A DNA stretch of 64,000 bases from Microvirga calopogonii (lineage in GTDB: Bacteria > Pseudomonadota > Alphaproteobacteria > Rhizobiales > Beijerinckiaceae). Below the pieces are notes generated by a model. The model saw only the letters and a program-made list of their open reading frames with translations, did no database searches and had not been told where the DNA came from. A program made the translations under genes and the position numbers. Where the stretch lies: NCBI RefSeq assembly GCF_003347665.1, contig NZ_QDGA01000002.1:1-64000 (forward strand), given 5' to 3'. The stretch's first letter is position 1; every line of letters starts with the position of its first letter. Below, piece by piece: positions 1 through 8,273 of the stretch.

Positions 1-63
1 GACGAGGCCGGCTTCGTCACCGGCTCGACCCTGTCCATCAACGGCGGCCAATACATGGCCTGA
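1..63 (+). CDS. C-terminal end of an SDR-family reductase (partial, possibly acetoacetyl-CoA reductase)
   Basis: Only the last 20 codons lie in the window, ending with TGA at 61-63. The frame reads DEAGFVTGSTLSINGGQYMA, which matches the C-terminus of classical short-chain dehydrogenases (the F-V-T-G-x-x-L-x-I-N-G-G pattern). The ending GGQYM is typical of PhaB-type acetoacetyl-CoA reductases and FabG relatives. The family call is safe; the substrate is inferred from a very short tail. It runs in the same direction as the complete SDR gene that starts 88 bp downstream. Confidence 0.7.
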   Translation, partial: DEAGFVTGSTLSINGGQYMA

Positions 64-71
64 TCCGCCCA

Positions 72-116
72 GCATCGGTCCCGACCCGGATCTTGAGCCG
101 GGATCCGGACCGATGC
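72..116. terminator. Inverted repeat after the partial SDR gene, possible terminator or repeat element
   Basis: GCATCGGTCC at 72-81 is the exact reverse complement of GGACCGATGC at 107-116, with a second smaller palindrome (CCGGATC/GATCCGG) inside. It starts 8 bp after the stop codon, as expected for a transcription stop, but no T-run follows. It may instead belong to the chromosomal palindromic repeats seen elsewhere in the window. Confidence 0.4.
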
Positions 117-151
117 GCCGTACCCTGCCTACAACACGGAGAATGTGAGGA

Positions 152-898
152 ATGAACCGCATCGACATGGCGGGCAAAACCGTCGTGATCACGGGAGGGG
201 CTCGCGGCATCGGCTATGCGATCGGCGAGCGCCTCGTGCAATCGGGCGCCCGGGTCGCTATCTGGGATCTCCGCCTCGACGAGTCCCGGACCAGCGCCGC
301 CGCGCTCTCCAAGGACTGCCTCGGCCTGAGCGTCGACGTCGCCGACAGCCTGTCGGTCGAGCACGCCGCGCAGCAGACCCGCGCCGCCTTCGGGCGCATC
401 GACGGCCTGGTGAACGGCGCCGGGATCACGGGACCCGTGAAGCCGCTGGCCGAGTATGCCGTCGAGGAATGGCGCAGCGTCGTCGAAGTCAACCTGACCG
501 GCACCTTCAATTGCTGCCGCTCCATCGTGCCGATCATGCAGGAGAACGATTACGGCCGTATCGTCAACATTTCATCGGTCGCGGGCAAGGAGGGCAACCC
601 GAACCTCGCCGCCTACAGCGCCGCCAAGGCCGGGATCATCGGGCTCACCAAGTCGCTGGGCAAGGAACTGGCCAAGACGGGCATCGCGGTGAACTGCATC
701 ACGCCCACCACGGCCAAGACGAAGATCCTCGATTCGCTGACGCCGGAATTCATCGAGTACATGCGCGTCCGCATCCCGCGCGACCGGTTCGCCGAGCTGC
801 ACGAGATCGCCGCCATGGTCGTCTGGATGCTCTCCGAGGAGAACTCCTTCACCACGGCCGCCACCTTCGATCTCAGCGGCGGGCGCACGACCTACTAG
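152..898 (+). CDS. SDR family NAD(P)-dependent oxidoreductase
   Basis: 248 aa, the usual length for a classical short-chain dehydrogenase. The cofactor-binding motif TGGARGIG is at residues 14-21, the NGAG structural motif at 88-91, and the catalytic Ser142, Tyr155 and Lys159 (YSAAK) are all present, so the enzyme should be active in a soluble cytoplasmic Rossmann fold. It follows another SDR gene in the same direction, which suggests a shared catabolic or polyester-related locus. The substrate cannot be read from sequence. The start is ATG preceded by a GAGGA-like site. Confidence 0.9.
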   Translation: MNRIDMAGKTVVITGGARGIGYAIGERLVQSGARVAIWDLRLDESRTSAAALSKDCLGLSVDVADSLSVEHAAQQTRAAFGRIDGLVNGAGITGPVKPLAEYAVEEWRSVVEVNLTGTFNCCRSIVPIMQENDYGRIVNISSVAGKEGNPNLAAYSAAKAGIIGLTKSLGKELAKTGIAVNCITPTTAKTKILDSLTPEFIEYMRVRIPRDRFAELHEIAAMVVWMLSEENSFTTAATFDLSGGRTTY

Positions 899-961
899 AA
901 TTTCTCGATCGTCCTGTCTCAGCCCTTCGCTTCCCCGGTAAAGACATGGTAGGTGGCGGCC

Positions 962-1837
962 ATGACGACTCGCACCGCCACCACCATCGGCCTCATTGCC
1001 ATCCTGCTCTGGTCCATGCTCGCCCTGTTCACGGCGGCGACGGGCACGATCCCTCCGTTTCAGCTCAATGCCATGACGTTCCTCGTCGGCGGGCTGGTCG
1101 GCGTGGGGAGCTGGATCGTGCGGCCTCAGGGTCTCAAGGCCCTGCGTCAGAAGCCCGTCGTCTGGGCCTTGGGCATCGGCGGCCTGTTCGGCTATCACGC
1201 GCTCTATTTCGCGGCCCTGCGCTGGGCACCTCCGGCCGAGTCGGGGCTGATCAACTATCTCTGGCCGCTGCTGATCGTGCTGTTCTCTTCACTTCTGCCC
1301 GGCGAGCATCTGCGGCGGGCGCATATCGTGGGAGCATTGCTCGGATTTGCCGGCGTCGTCGTGCTGATCGCCGGGCGCGGCGCCTTCGATGCGCGCGCCG
1401 AATACATGCCGGGCTATATATGCGCCTTCGTGGCCGCCTTCGTCTGGGCCGGCTATTCGGTGCTCTCCCGTCGTTTCGGCCAGGTGCCGACCGATGCGGT
1501 GGCGGGCTTCTGCCTCATGACCTCGCTCCTGAGCCTCGTCTGCCACCTCGCCTTCGAGACCACCGTCTGGCCCGAGACGACGACGCAATGGCTCGCTCTT
1601 CTGGCGCTCGGCCTCGGCCCGGTGGGAGCGGCCTTCTATGTGTGGGACATCGGCATGAAGCGCGGCGACATCCGCTTCCTCGGCGTCGCCTCCTATGCGA
1701 CGCCGGTTCTGTCGACCCTCCTGCTGGTGGTCGCCGGCTACGCGGAGCCGACCCTGACGCTCGTCCTTGCCTGCGGCCTCATCGTGGCCGGGGCGCTCGT
1801 TGCTACCCTCACACCGAAGAAGACCGTCCCGGCATGA
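962..1837 (+). CDS. EamA/DMT-family transporter, YddG-like (possible aromatic amino acid exporter)
   Basis: About 291 aa of mostly hydrophobic segments consistent with ten membrane helices in two EamA repeats. The N-terminus (start MTTRTATTIG, then a first helix with L-L-W-S and later PPFQLNAM) resembles the YddG aromatic amino acid exporter group of the drug/metabolite transporter superfamily. ATG at 962 is preferred over an upstream in-frame GTG at 953 because an AGGTGG ribosome-binding site sits at 951-956. The 3' end overlaps the convergent acetyltransferase gene by 29 bp. Family call strong, substrate inferred. Confidence 0.85.
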   Translation: MTTRTATTIGLIAILLWSMLALFTAATGTIPPFQLNAMTFLVGGLVGVGSWIVRPQGLKALRQKPVVWALGIGGLFGYHALYFAALRWAPPAESGLINYLWPLLIVLFSSLLPGEHLRRAHIVGALLGFAGVVVLIAGRGAFDARAEYMPGYICAFVAAFVWAGYSVLSRRFGQVPTDAVAGFCLMTSLLSLVCHLAFETTVWPETTTQWLALLALGLGPVGAAFYVWDIGMKRGDIRFLGVASYATPVLSTLLLVVAGYAEPTLTLVLACGLIVAGALVATLTPKKTVPA

Positions 1838-2573
1838 CCCGGTGGGTGTAGCGGTAGGCGGTCTCGAAGCCGAGCGTGCCATAGAGCGCGCGGGCAATCT
1901 CGTTTTCCTCGCGCACCTGCAGATAGGCGGTATGCGCTCCCTCCCGGCAGCCCCAGGCCATGAGGCTCGCCACCACGCGGCGGCCCAGGCCGATGCCGCG
2001 CAGGTCCGGTGCCACCACGATGTCGTAGAGCCCGATATAGCCGCGCTCCACCACGCCGAGGCCCCAGGCCACCGGCCTCTCGTCGAGGCTGAGCGTGGCA
2101 TAAGCCGTCTGCTGGCGGATCCGGGAGACGATCCTCATCAGGGTCTCGTCATCGGCCTTGTCGCCGCCATAGGATTCCGCCGCCGCCCGCACCCAGCGTT
2201 TCGAAACCTGGGGCTCGAGATTGACCTCCGGGTCCATCTCGCAATCGCCGCTCTTGATCGGAGCCGTGAGGACATGCGTCGGCTCGACATCCTTGAACCC
2301 GCGCTCCTTCAGCAGCTCGTCCACCTGAGGCGCTTCCACCCCGTTGAGGCGGAAGGTGGGACGTATATTGGCCTCCACGAAGCGCGCGACCATGTAGTCG
2401 AGAAGCTCATCGTCGAGACCGATCTCCGGCCGGAAGGGCGTCGCGGAATTGGCCCGCTTCGAGTAGCCGTTCGCAAGACGGAGAACCCAGCCGTCGTAGA
2501 GCTGATAATCGAACGAGGGCCAAGCATTCAGGAGACGGCTCTCGAGTCCGATGATGAGGCTGTGGTCGTTCAT
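1809..2573 (-). CDS. GNAT family N-acetyltransferase
   Basis: 254 aa. The C-terminal half holds a GNAT fold: a beta-strand region around the sequence YDIVVAPDLRGIGLGRR, whose R-G-x-G-L-G-R motif is the acetyl-CoA pyrophosphate-binding loop, followed by N-E-x-A-R-A-L-Y near the C-terminus. The N-terminal half is an additional region found in a subgroup of proteobacterial GNAT proteins. The acceptor substrate is unknown. It is convergent with the upstream exporter gene and overlaps its end, so the two mRNAs would be complementary over 29 bases. Confidence 0.85.
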   Translation of the reverse strand: MNDHSLIIGLESRLLNAWPSFDYQLYDGWVLRLANGYSKRANSATPFRPEIGLDDELLDYMVARFVEANIRPTFRLNGVEAPQVDELLKERGFKDVEPTHVLTAPIKSGDCEMDPEVNLEPQVSKRWVRAAAESYGGDKADDETLMRIVSRIRQQTAYATLSLDERPVAWGLGVVERGYIGLYDIVVAPDLRGIGLGRRVVASLMAWGCREGAHTAYLQVREENEIARALYGTLGFETAYRYTHRVMPGRSSSV

Positions 2574-2606
2574 AAGTCTGTCGGCTCCTGCAAGGTCATG
2601 CCCTCA

Positions 2607-3374
2607 TCAGAACCTGTTCTTCCATTCGCGCAAGGCCTGAAACACCTCCACGGGCGCCGCCCCCTCCTTATGAACGGATTTCGCGAGCGCAGGCTCCCCG
2701 GCCCGCAGGAATGGGTTGGTGGCTTTCTCCTGACCGATGGTCGTCGGTACGAGGAAGCGACCCTCCGTCTTGGCTTTCTCCGCTTCCGCCGCCCGCGCCT
2801 TCAGGGCTTCGTTGTCCGGATCGGCGGCGAGCGCAAAGCGCGCATTGGACAGCGTGTAGTCATGCCCGCAATAGATCCGCGCCTCGTCCGGCAGGGAAGC
2901 GAGACGCTGCAGCGTGGCCCAGAATTCCGCGTAGGTTCCCTCGAACATGCGCCCGCAGCCGAGGGTGAAGAGGGTGTCGCCCGCAAACAGCGCCCGATCG
3001 GCTGCGAACCAGTAGGAGACGTGGTCCAGGCAATGGCCCGGCGTTTCCCAGACATGCGCCTGAAGCCCTCCCACATGAACCGTATCGCCCTCCCGCACAT
3101 AGGCATCGGCGGACGGCACCGCCTCGCGCGCCTTGACCGGAGCCACGACCCGGCAGCCCGTGCGCCGCTTCAGGGGCTCTACGGCCTGAACGTGATCGGC
3201 ATGGCGGTGCGTGACGATGATGTCCGTGAGTTGCCAGCCGGTCCGGGCGAGAGCCGCCAGGATCGGCCCCTCCTCGGGCGCGTCGACGGCCGCGCAGGCT
3301 CCCGTATTGGGATCGTGGATCAGAACACCGATATTATCCTGGAGGCAGAGAAAGGCGTGGATCTGGGCGGACAT
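2607..3374 (-). CDS. gloB: Hydroxyacylglutathione hydrolase (glyoxalase II)
   Basis: 255 aa metallo-beta-lactamase-fold enzyme that hydrolyses S-D-lactoylglutathione to lactate and glutathione, the second glyoxalase step for methylglyoxal detoxification. The dinuclear metal motif THRHADH is at residues 55-61, with downstream metal ligands in the TPGHCLDH and FAGDTLF segments and the CGHDYT segment near the end of the catalytic domain. The start MSAQIHAFLC at 3374 matches the family N-terminus; the longer upstream open frame adds 43 unconserved residues. It is divergent from the methyltransferase gene. Confidence 0.95.
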   Translation of the reverse strand: MSAQIHAFLCLQDNIGVLIHDPNTGACAAVDAPEEGPILAALARTGWQLTDIIVTHRHADHVQAVEPLKRRTGCRVVAPVKAREAVPSADAYVREGDTVHVGGLQAHVWETPGHCLDHVSYWFAADRALFAGDTLFTLGCGRMFEGTYAEFWATLQRLASLPDEARIYCGHDYTLSNARFALAADPDNEALKARAAEAEKAKTEGRFLVPTTIGQEKATNPFLRAGEPALAKSVHKEGAAPVEVFQALREWKNRF

Positions 3375-3489
3375 CGAGGCACCTTGTCTTGATGTGCTCT
3401 GAGCTATCATGGAACAGTCGGCCCGTGAAACCAGACCCGGACCCCGCAATCGCTTGCCGGACCGGATCGAGAGGCATCCTGTTGAGGGC

Positions 3490-4284
3490 ATGAGCATCGA
3501 CATTACCGATCTGCGCGGCTTCTACGCCAGCCCGTTGGGAGCCGTGACGCGCCGATTCGTCGGACGCGCCATCGACCGGTTCTGGGGACCGCTCACGGGC
3601 CTGCGCGTGCTCGGCCTCGGCTACGCTCCGCCCTATCTCCTGGCCGTGAAGGATGAAAGCGAGCGGACGCTGGCCTTCATGCCGGCCAACCAGGGCGTGG
3701 TGAACTGGCCCAGAACCGGCGCCTCGGCCTCGGCGCTCGTCGATCCGCTCATGATGCCCCTGCCCGATGCCTCCATCGACCGCGTTCTCGTGGTTCATGC
3801 CCTGGAGACGGTGGAGAGCCCGAGCGAACTCCTGCACGAGATCTGGCGCATCCTCACACCGGGCGGACGGATCATCCTGGTCGCTCCCAATCGGCGCGGC
3901 CTGTGGGCGCGCATGGACACGACGCCTTTCGGCTACGGGCAGCCCTACAGCCGCTCGCAACTCAAAAGCCTCATGCGCCAGACCTGGTTCTCCCCCGAAG
4001 GCTGGGCCGAAACCCTTTACGTCCCTCCCTTGCGCAACCGCCTCCTGCTCCAGAGCGCCCAGGCCTGGGAACAGGTCGGCGCCAGGTTCTCGCTGCCGTT
4101 CGCGGGCCTTCACATCGTGGAGGCGACGAAGCAGCTCTACCGGCCGGGAGCCGTCCATGCGGTGCGCCGCTCCCGGCGTCTTTCACCGGTTTTCGTCCCG
4201 GCTCCAGCGGCTCCCGCCTCGCGAATGGCGCCGCCTTCCTTGATTCCGCCGGGTTTTACAGGAGTAAGACAGGGCTCAACTTGA
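3490..4284 (+). CDS. Class I SAM-dependent methyltransferase
   Basis: 264 aa. The start MSIDITDLRGFY at 3490 fits homologues that sit divergent to gloB in many alphaproteobacteria. The SAM-binding glycine motif is the variant VLGLGYA (residues 40-46), and the Methyltransf_11-type post-motif ILTPGGRIILVAPNRRGLW lies near residue 125. The substrate is unknown. The C-terminal 40 residues are proline/alanine/arginine-rich and probably disordered. The frame extends upstream to 3409, but those codons overlap the likely divergent promoter region with gloB. Confidence 0.85.
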   Translation: MSIDITDLRGFYASPLGAVTRRFVGRAIDRFWGPLTGLRVLGLGYAPPYLLAVKDESERTLAFMPANQGVVNWPRTGASASALVDPLMMPLPDASIDRVLVVHALETVESPSELLHEIWRILTPGGRIILVAPNRRGLWARMDTTPFGYGQPYSRSQLKSLMRQTWFSPEGWAETLYVPPLRNRLLLQSAQAWEQVGARFSLPFAGLHIVEATKQLYRPGAVHAVRRSRRLSPVFVPAPAAPASRMAPPSLIPPGFTGVRQGST

Positions 4285-4368
4285 CTTGAGTCCTCCAAAA
4301 CGCCAGTGTCCGGCCCGCTTCGGCAGGGCTATCCGGTCCACGCCGGCCTTCCATTTTCATAGAGTCTG

Positions 4369-5322
4369 ATGCGCAGTTATCTCGATTTCGAAAAGCCCGT
4401 CGCAGAGCTGGAAGCCAAGGTCGAGGAGCTCCGGGCTCTCGGTGAGAACCGGGACGCCGTCTCCATCACCGACGACATCTCCCGCCTGGAGGTCAAGGCC
4501 GCCGACGCCCTGAAGGAACTTTATGCCAAGCTCACGCCCTGGCAGAAGACCCTGGTCGCGCGCCATCCCCAGCGTCCGCACTTCGTCGATTACTGCGCCG
4601 GTCTCATCACCGAGTTCACTCCGCTCGCTGGCGACCGCAAGTTCGCCGAGGACGAGGCCATCGTCGGCGGCTTCGGCCGCTTCCGCGGTCAGCCCGTCTG
4701 CGTGATGGGCCAGGAGAAGGGCCATAACACCGAGACCCGCATCCGGCACAATTTCGGCATGGCCCGTCCCGAGGGCTACCGCAAGGCCGTGCGCCTGATG
4801 GAAATGGCCGACCGCTTCAGCCTGCCGGTGATTTCCTTCGTGGACACCGCCGGAGCCTATCCGGGCATCGAAGCGGAGGAGCGCGGACAGGCGGAGGCCA
4901 TCGCCCGCTCGACCGAGATGCAGCTGTCCCTCGGCGTGCCGAACGTCTCCGTCGTGATCGGCGAAGGCGGATCCGGCGGCGCCATCGCCATCGCCACGGC
5001 CAACAAGGTGCTGATGCTGGAGCACGCCATCTACAGCGTGATCTCCCCGGAAGGCGCGGCCTCGATCCTCTGGCGCGATGCGGCCCGAGCCCAGGATGCG
5101 GCCACCAACATGAAGATCACGGCCCAGGATCTCCTGCGGCTCGGCATCATCGACGGCATCGTCACGGAACCCGTGGGCGGTGCCCACCGGGATCCGCAGG
5201 CGGCCATCCAGGCGACCGGCAACGCCATTGAGGAAGCCCTGCACGACCTCGACAACATGGGCCCGGCCGAGATCCGCGACCACCGCGCCGACAAGTTCCT
5301 CAATATCGGCCGCAAGCTCTAA
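4369..5322 (+). CDS. accA: Acetyl-CoA carboxylase carboxyltransferase subunit alpha
   Basis: 317 aa, the normal AccA length. It forms the alpha half of the carboxyltransferase that moves the carboxyl group from biotin to acetyl-CoA, giving malonyl-CoA for fatty acid synthesis. The N-terminus [15 protein letters not shown] and the crotonase-fold core with [18 protein letters not shown] and [12 protein letters not shown] are diagnostic. It appears to be transcribed alone. A GC-rich hairpin follows the stop codon. Confidence 0.98.
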   Translation: MRSYLDFEKPVAELEAKVEELRALGENRDAVSITDDISRLEVKAADALKELYAKLTPWQKTLVARHPQRPHFVDYCAGLITEFTPLAGDRKFAEDEAIVGGFGRFRGQPVCVMGQEKGHNTETRIRHNFGMARPEGYRKAVRLMEMADRFSLPVISFVDTAGAYPGIEAEERGQAEAIARSTEMQLSLGVPNVSVVIGEGGSGGAIAIATANKVLMLEHAIYSVISPEGAASILWRDAARAQDAATNMKITAQDLLRLGIIDGIVTEPVGGAHRDPQAAIQATGNAIEEALHDLDNMGPAEIRDHRADKFLNIGRKL

Positions 5323-5343
5323 TTCGGATTGTCCGATTGTGCG

Positions 5344-5365
5344 CCCGCCCGGCCTCTCGGGCGGG
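5344..5365 (+). terminator. Possible terminator downstream of accA
   Basis: CCCGCCCG at 5344-5351 pairs with CGGGCGGG at 5358-5365 around a six-base loop, 21 bp after the accA stop. The stem is strong, but only a short mixed T tract (TTCGCTT) follows, so this is a plausible but not certain intrinsic terminator. Confidence 0.45.
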
Positions 5366-5577
5366 TTCGCTTGCGGCGCTCCATTACTCCGGAAGAGACA
5401 TGCGTGTCTCCGATGAGCGGCGCCGAAACCTTTCGCGGCCGGATCTTTTACCTCCGATTCAGCATAACTCCGTTACGGCCCCGCTTGCAGTAAGGACCAG
5501 TTAAGGCTAACGATCTAGGGGTTAAAGGGGAACTGACCGGCACAGACGCCGGCAGATCAAAAATTGCGGGGTCCCCC

Positions 5578-6864
5578 ATGATGAAGCGTTTTGCATTGGC
5601 CGCGAGCCTGGTGCTCGCGCTTGCTGCCTGTCAGGATGACCAGCTTTCCCGTAGCTCCACACGACACCTCGTGCCGATTCCGCCGGCCACGATGGCGCTG
5701 ATGTCCACCAAGGGCATGTCCAAGGAAGACCCGATCCTGGTCCGAGCCTATAAGAAGGAATCGGAGCTGGAGATCTGGAAGCGCGGTTCCAACGGGAAGT
5801 ACGCGCTCCTCAAGACCTATCCCATCTGCCGCTGGTCCGGCCAGCTCGGCCCCAAGACCCGCGAAGGCGACCGTCAGGTGCCGGAAGGCTTCTACACGGT
5901 CACCCCGGCCCAGATGAACCCGAACTCGGCCTATTACCTGTCGTTCGATACCGGCTATCCGAACGCCTATGACCGGTCCTTCGGCCGCAACGGCGGCGAC
6001 ATCATGGTTCATGGCGCGTGCTCGTCGCGCGGCTGCTTCGCCATGACGGACCAGAACATCGCCGAGATCTACGCCATCGCCCGCGAGGCCCTTGGCGCGG
6101 GTCAGCGGGGCTTCCAGTTCCAGTCCTATCCCTTCCGGATGACGGCCGAGAACCTGGCCAAGCACCGCCTCGACCCGAATATCGGCTTCTGGAAGAACCT
6201 GAAGGAAGGCTCCGACACCTTCGACGTGTCGAAGGAGGAGCTGCGCGTGGCGGTCACCAACCACCGCTACGTCTTCAACGCGGACGAAAGCACCATGGCC
6301 GCCGTGACGCAGAAGCAGCGGCACGACGAGCAGGAGGTGGCCGAACTGGTCGCCAAGGGCGAAAAGCCGATCAAGCTCGTCTACAACGACGGCGACACGC
6401 ATGAATCCTTCCGCGCCGCCCTGGCCAGCGCGTCGGGCGTGTCCGACAGCAAGCTCGGTTTCGTGAGCCGCACCGAGGGCATTTCCTCGGGGCCGCAGCA
6501 GATCGCGCTCGACGACACCGGCCGCGAGAAGATCGACACGCCGTCGACCGCGCTCGCCTTCGCGTCGATGAAGGAGGTTCCCGCCTCGCAGCCCGAGCCC
6601 CGGCAGGCGGCAAGCCGTGTGGCGGTGACGCAGCAGACCGCGCCGGTCGCGACCGCTGCCGCTACGCCTTCCTCGCAGGAGACGCCCTTCTACAAGAAGA
6701 TGTTCAGCGGCATGACCGACCTGTTCAGCACCTCGGACGCGCAGCCCGTGGCCGAGACGGTCCAGGTCGCTCCGGCTCCCATGAAGGCAGCACCGGCTGT
6801 AAAAGCCGTACCCCCGAAGCGGGCGCAGGTTTCCACAGGGGTCAATGTGGCGGCCGCCAACTGA
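5578..6864 (+). CDS. L,D-transpeptidase family lipoprotein (YafK-like)
   Basis: 428 aa. A lipoprotein signal ends with the lipobox LAAC (Cys18). The YkuD/YafK catalytic domain spans roughly residues 45-210 and carries the active-site pattern with His145 and Cys153 in HGACSSRGCF. This family cross-links or trims peptidoglycan, or detaches murein-anchored proteins. The C-terminal 200 residues are Pro/Ala/Thr-rich, with no recognised fold, and contain PFYKKMFSG-type short motifs. Expected location is membrane-anchored facing the periplasm. A clear rho-independent terminator follows the gene. Confidence 0.88.
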   Translation: MMKRFALAASLVLALAACQDDQLSRSSTRHLVPIPPATMALMSTKGMSKEDPILVRAYKKESELEIWKRGSNGKYALLKTYPICRWSGQLGPKTREGDRQVPEGFYTVTPAQMNPNSAYYLSFDTGYPNAYDRSFGRNGGDIMVHGACSSRGCFAMTDQNIAEIYAIAREALGAGQRGFQFQSYPFRMTAENLAKHRLDPNIGFWKNLKEGSDTFDVSKEELRVAVTNHRYVFNADESTMAAVTQKQRHDEQEVAELVAKGEKPIKLVYNDGDTHESFRAALASASGVSDSKLGFVSRTEGISSGPQQIALDDTGREKIDTPSTALAFASMKEVPASQPEPRQAASRVAVTQQTAPVATAAATPSSQETPFYKKMFSGMTDLFSTSDAQPVAETVQVAPAPMKAAPAVKAVPPKRAQVSTGVNVAAAN

Positions 6865-6890
6865 ACCTTTTCCCTGTCATAGAAGACGCA

Positions 6891-6920
6891 AGAGCCCGCC
6901 TCACCGGCGGGCTCTTTGTT
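6891..6920 (+). terminator. Rho-independent terminator of the L,D-transpeptidase gene
   Basis: AGAGCCCGCC (6891-6900) pairs perfectly with GGCGGGCTCT (6906-6915) around a five-base loop and is followed by TTTGTT. It lies 27 bp past the stop codon. Confidence 0.85.
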
Positions 6921-6943
6921 ATGCCATCGGGAGTGCGGAAAGC

Positions 6944-6970
6944 AAAAAGCCCGGCACCATGGCCGGGCTT
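6944..6970 (-). terminator. Rho-independent terminator of the cheY-cheZ unit
   Basis: Read on the minus strand, AAGCCCGG (6963-6970) and CCGGGCTT (6947-6954) form the stem and the run of T residues comes from 6944-6948. It lies 27 bp beyond the cheZ stop. Its sequence is almost identical to the terminator at 8224-8252 on the other side of cheYZ. Confidence 0.8.
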
Positions 6971-6996
6971 CGATTGCATACGCGGGATTGGCCCGT

Positions 6997-7704
6997 TCAG
7001 CCGAACAGGGCGTCGATGGCATCCTGGGAGGTGCGGTTCGGGTCGCCGTCGAGGGCTGGCCCGTTCAGCAGGGCATCGTCCCCTTCCCGTTCCGGCATCT
7101 GGAAGGCGTCCACGTCGTTGAAGCTTTCGAGACCGCCCCAGATATGCGCCATCTGGGTCACGCGCTCCTCGATGAACTTCATCGAGTTGACGACCTTGCT
7201 GATGCGCTGTCCGGTAATGTCCTGAAAATTGCACGCCTCGAAGATCGTGATCACCTTGTCGGAGATCCGCTGGGCCAATGCGGCGTTATCGCCCGACAGG
7301 TGCGAGGAGAGCGTCCCGGAGATCTCGTCGATCTCCTCGGCCGCCGCCAGGATGCTGTTGGTGGCCGCTTCCGTACCGGAGACGACCGCGCCCAATTCAT
7401 CCGTGACGCTGGTCACCTGCCCGCCTGGCGTATGCGAATGCAGGGTCGCGATCTCCCGCTTCGTGCGCTGGATCGATTCTGTGATGGCGTCGAGCTCTTC
7501 CTTGAGCTTGAGCGCCTCGCGCAGATCGGTGCGGATCTGGTCCAGGAGGGCCTTGGAAGCCCCGCTGTTGGGCTCGAGCGCCGCGTGAATGGCCGCCATG
7601 CCCCGCATGATCTCCGCATGCCGCCGGGCAGCGATGCTCTCGCGGGACTGAGCCAGGAGGTCCAGGCTCAAAGGGTCGAAGGAAACGGGTGGCGGAAGGC
7701 GCAT
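6997..7704 (-). CDS. cheZ: Protein phosphatase CheZ
   Basis: 235 aa, rich in alpha-helix. CheZ removes the phosphoryl group from CheY-P. The catalytic segment with the conserved glutamine is QDITGQR at residues 161-167, and the C-terminus SQDAIDALFG resembles the short CheY-docking helix of CheZ. It lies 5 bp downstream of cheY, so the two are co-transcribed. No receptors, CheA or CheW are nearby, which is common in Hyphomicrobiales, where this pair is separate from the main che operon. Confidence 0.92.
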   Translation of the reverse strand: MRLPPPVSFDPLSLDLLAQSRESIAARRHAEIMRGMAAIHAALEPNSGASKALLDQIRTDLREALKLKEELDAITESIQRTKREIATLHSHTPGGQVTSVTDELGAVVSGTEAATNSILAAAEEIDEISGTLSSHLSGDNAALAQRISDKVITIFEACNFQDITGQRISKVVNSMKFIEERVTQMAHIWGGLESFNDVDAFQMPEREGDDALLNGPALDGDPNRTSQDAIDALFG

Positions 7705-7709
7705 TGCCG

Positions 7710-8093
7710 CTACTCGCCCAGCACCGCGGCGATCTTCGAGCGCAGGGTCTCTGCGTTGAAGGGCTTCACGATGTAGTTGTTCACACCCGCCTGCTTGGCA
7801 GCCACGACGTTCTCGGTCTTGGCCTCGGCGGTGATCATGATGAAGGGAAGCGCGTTCAGCTCCGCGTCGGCGCGAACCTTCTGGAGCAGCTCGAACCCGG
7901 TCATCGGCGCCATGTTCCAGTCGGAGATCACGAGCCCGTATTTCTTCTCCTTGAGCTTGCCCAAGGCTTCCGAACCGTCCTTGGCCTCGTCGACATCGGT
8001 GAAGCCGATCTGCTTGAGAAGGTTGCGGATGATGCGCAGCATCGTCTGGTAATCGTCGACGATGAGCACCGGGAGGGAGGTATTCAATGCCAT
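7710..8093 (-). CDS. cheY: Chemotaxis response regulator CheY
   Basis: 127 aa single receiver domain. The acidic pocket is Asp13/Asp14, the phospho-acceptor is Asp58 (VISDWNM), and the switch residues Thr87 and Lys109 (VKPF) are all present. It signals to the flagellar motor. The start MALNTSLPVL at 8093 is the family start; the frame stays open 31 codons further upstream without conservation. It is the first gene of the cheY-cheZ pair. Confidence 0.93.
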   Translation of the reverse strand: MALNTSLPVLIVDDYQTMLRIIRNLLKQIGFTDVDEAKDGSEALGKLKEKKYGLVISDWNMAPMTGFELLQKVRADAELNALPFIMITAEAKTENVVAAKQAGVNNYIVKPFNAETLRSKIAAVLGE

Positions 8094-8223
8094 GATGTTT
8101 CGGCCCGATATGAGAAAGGGTTGCGGATCGGACCCCTCGGCAGGGTCCTGCTCCAAAATGGGTTGTTGTGTCCTTGCCTTATTCACGACGATGCTTGCCT
8201 AAAGCTGACGTCCCGACGACGGC

Positions 8224-8252
8224 AAAAAGCCCGGCACGATGGCCGGGCTTTT
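8224..8252 (-). terminator. Rho-independent terminator of the ABC-F gene
   Basis: AAAAGCCCGG (8225-8234) pairs with CCGGGCTTTT (8243-8252). On the minus strand it follows the ABC-F stop by 21 bp and ends in a T-run. Being nearly symmetrical, it could work in both directions. Confidence 0.8.
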
Positions 8253-8273
8253 CGTTCGTTCTTTCGAGCTGGC

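Noticed and set aside
145..1851. 568-codon open frame overlapping the SDR and the exporter
   Set aside because: Arg/Ala/His-rich out-of-frame translation running through two real genes; no motif.
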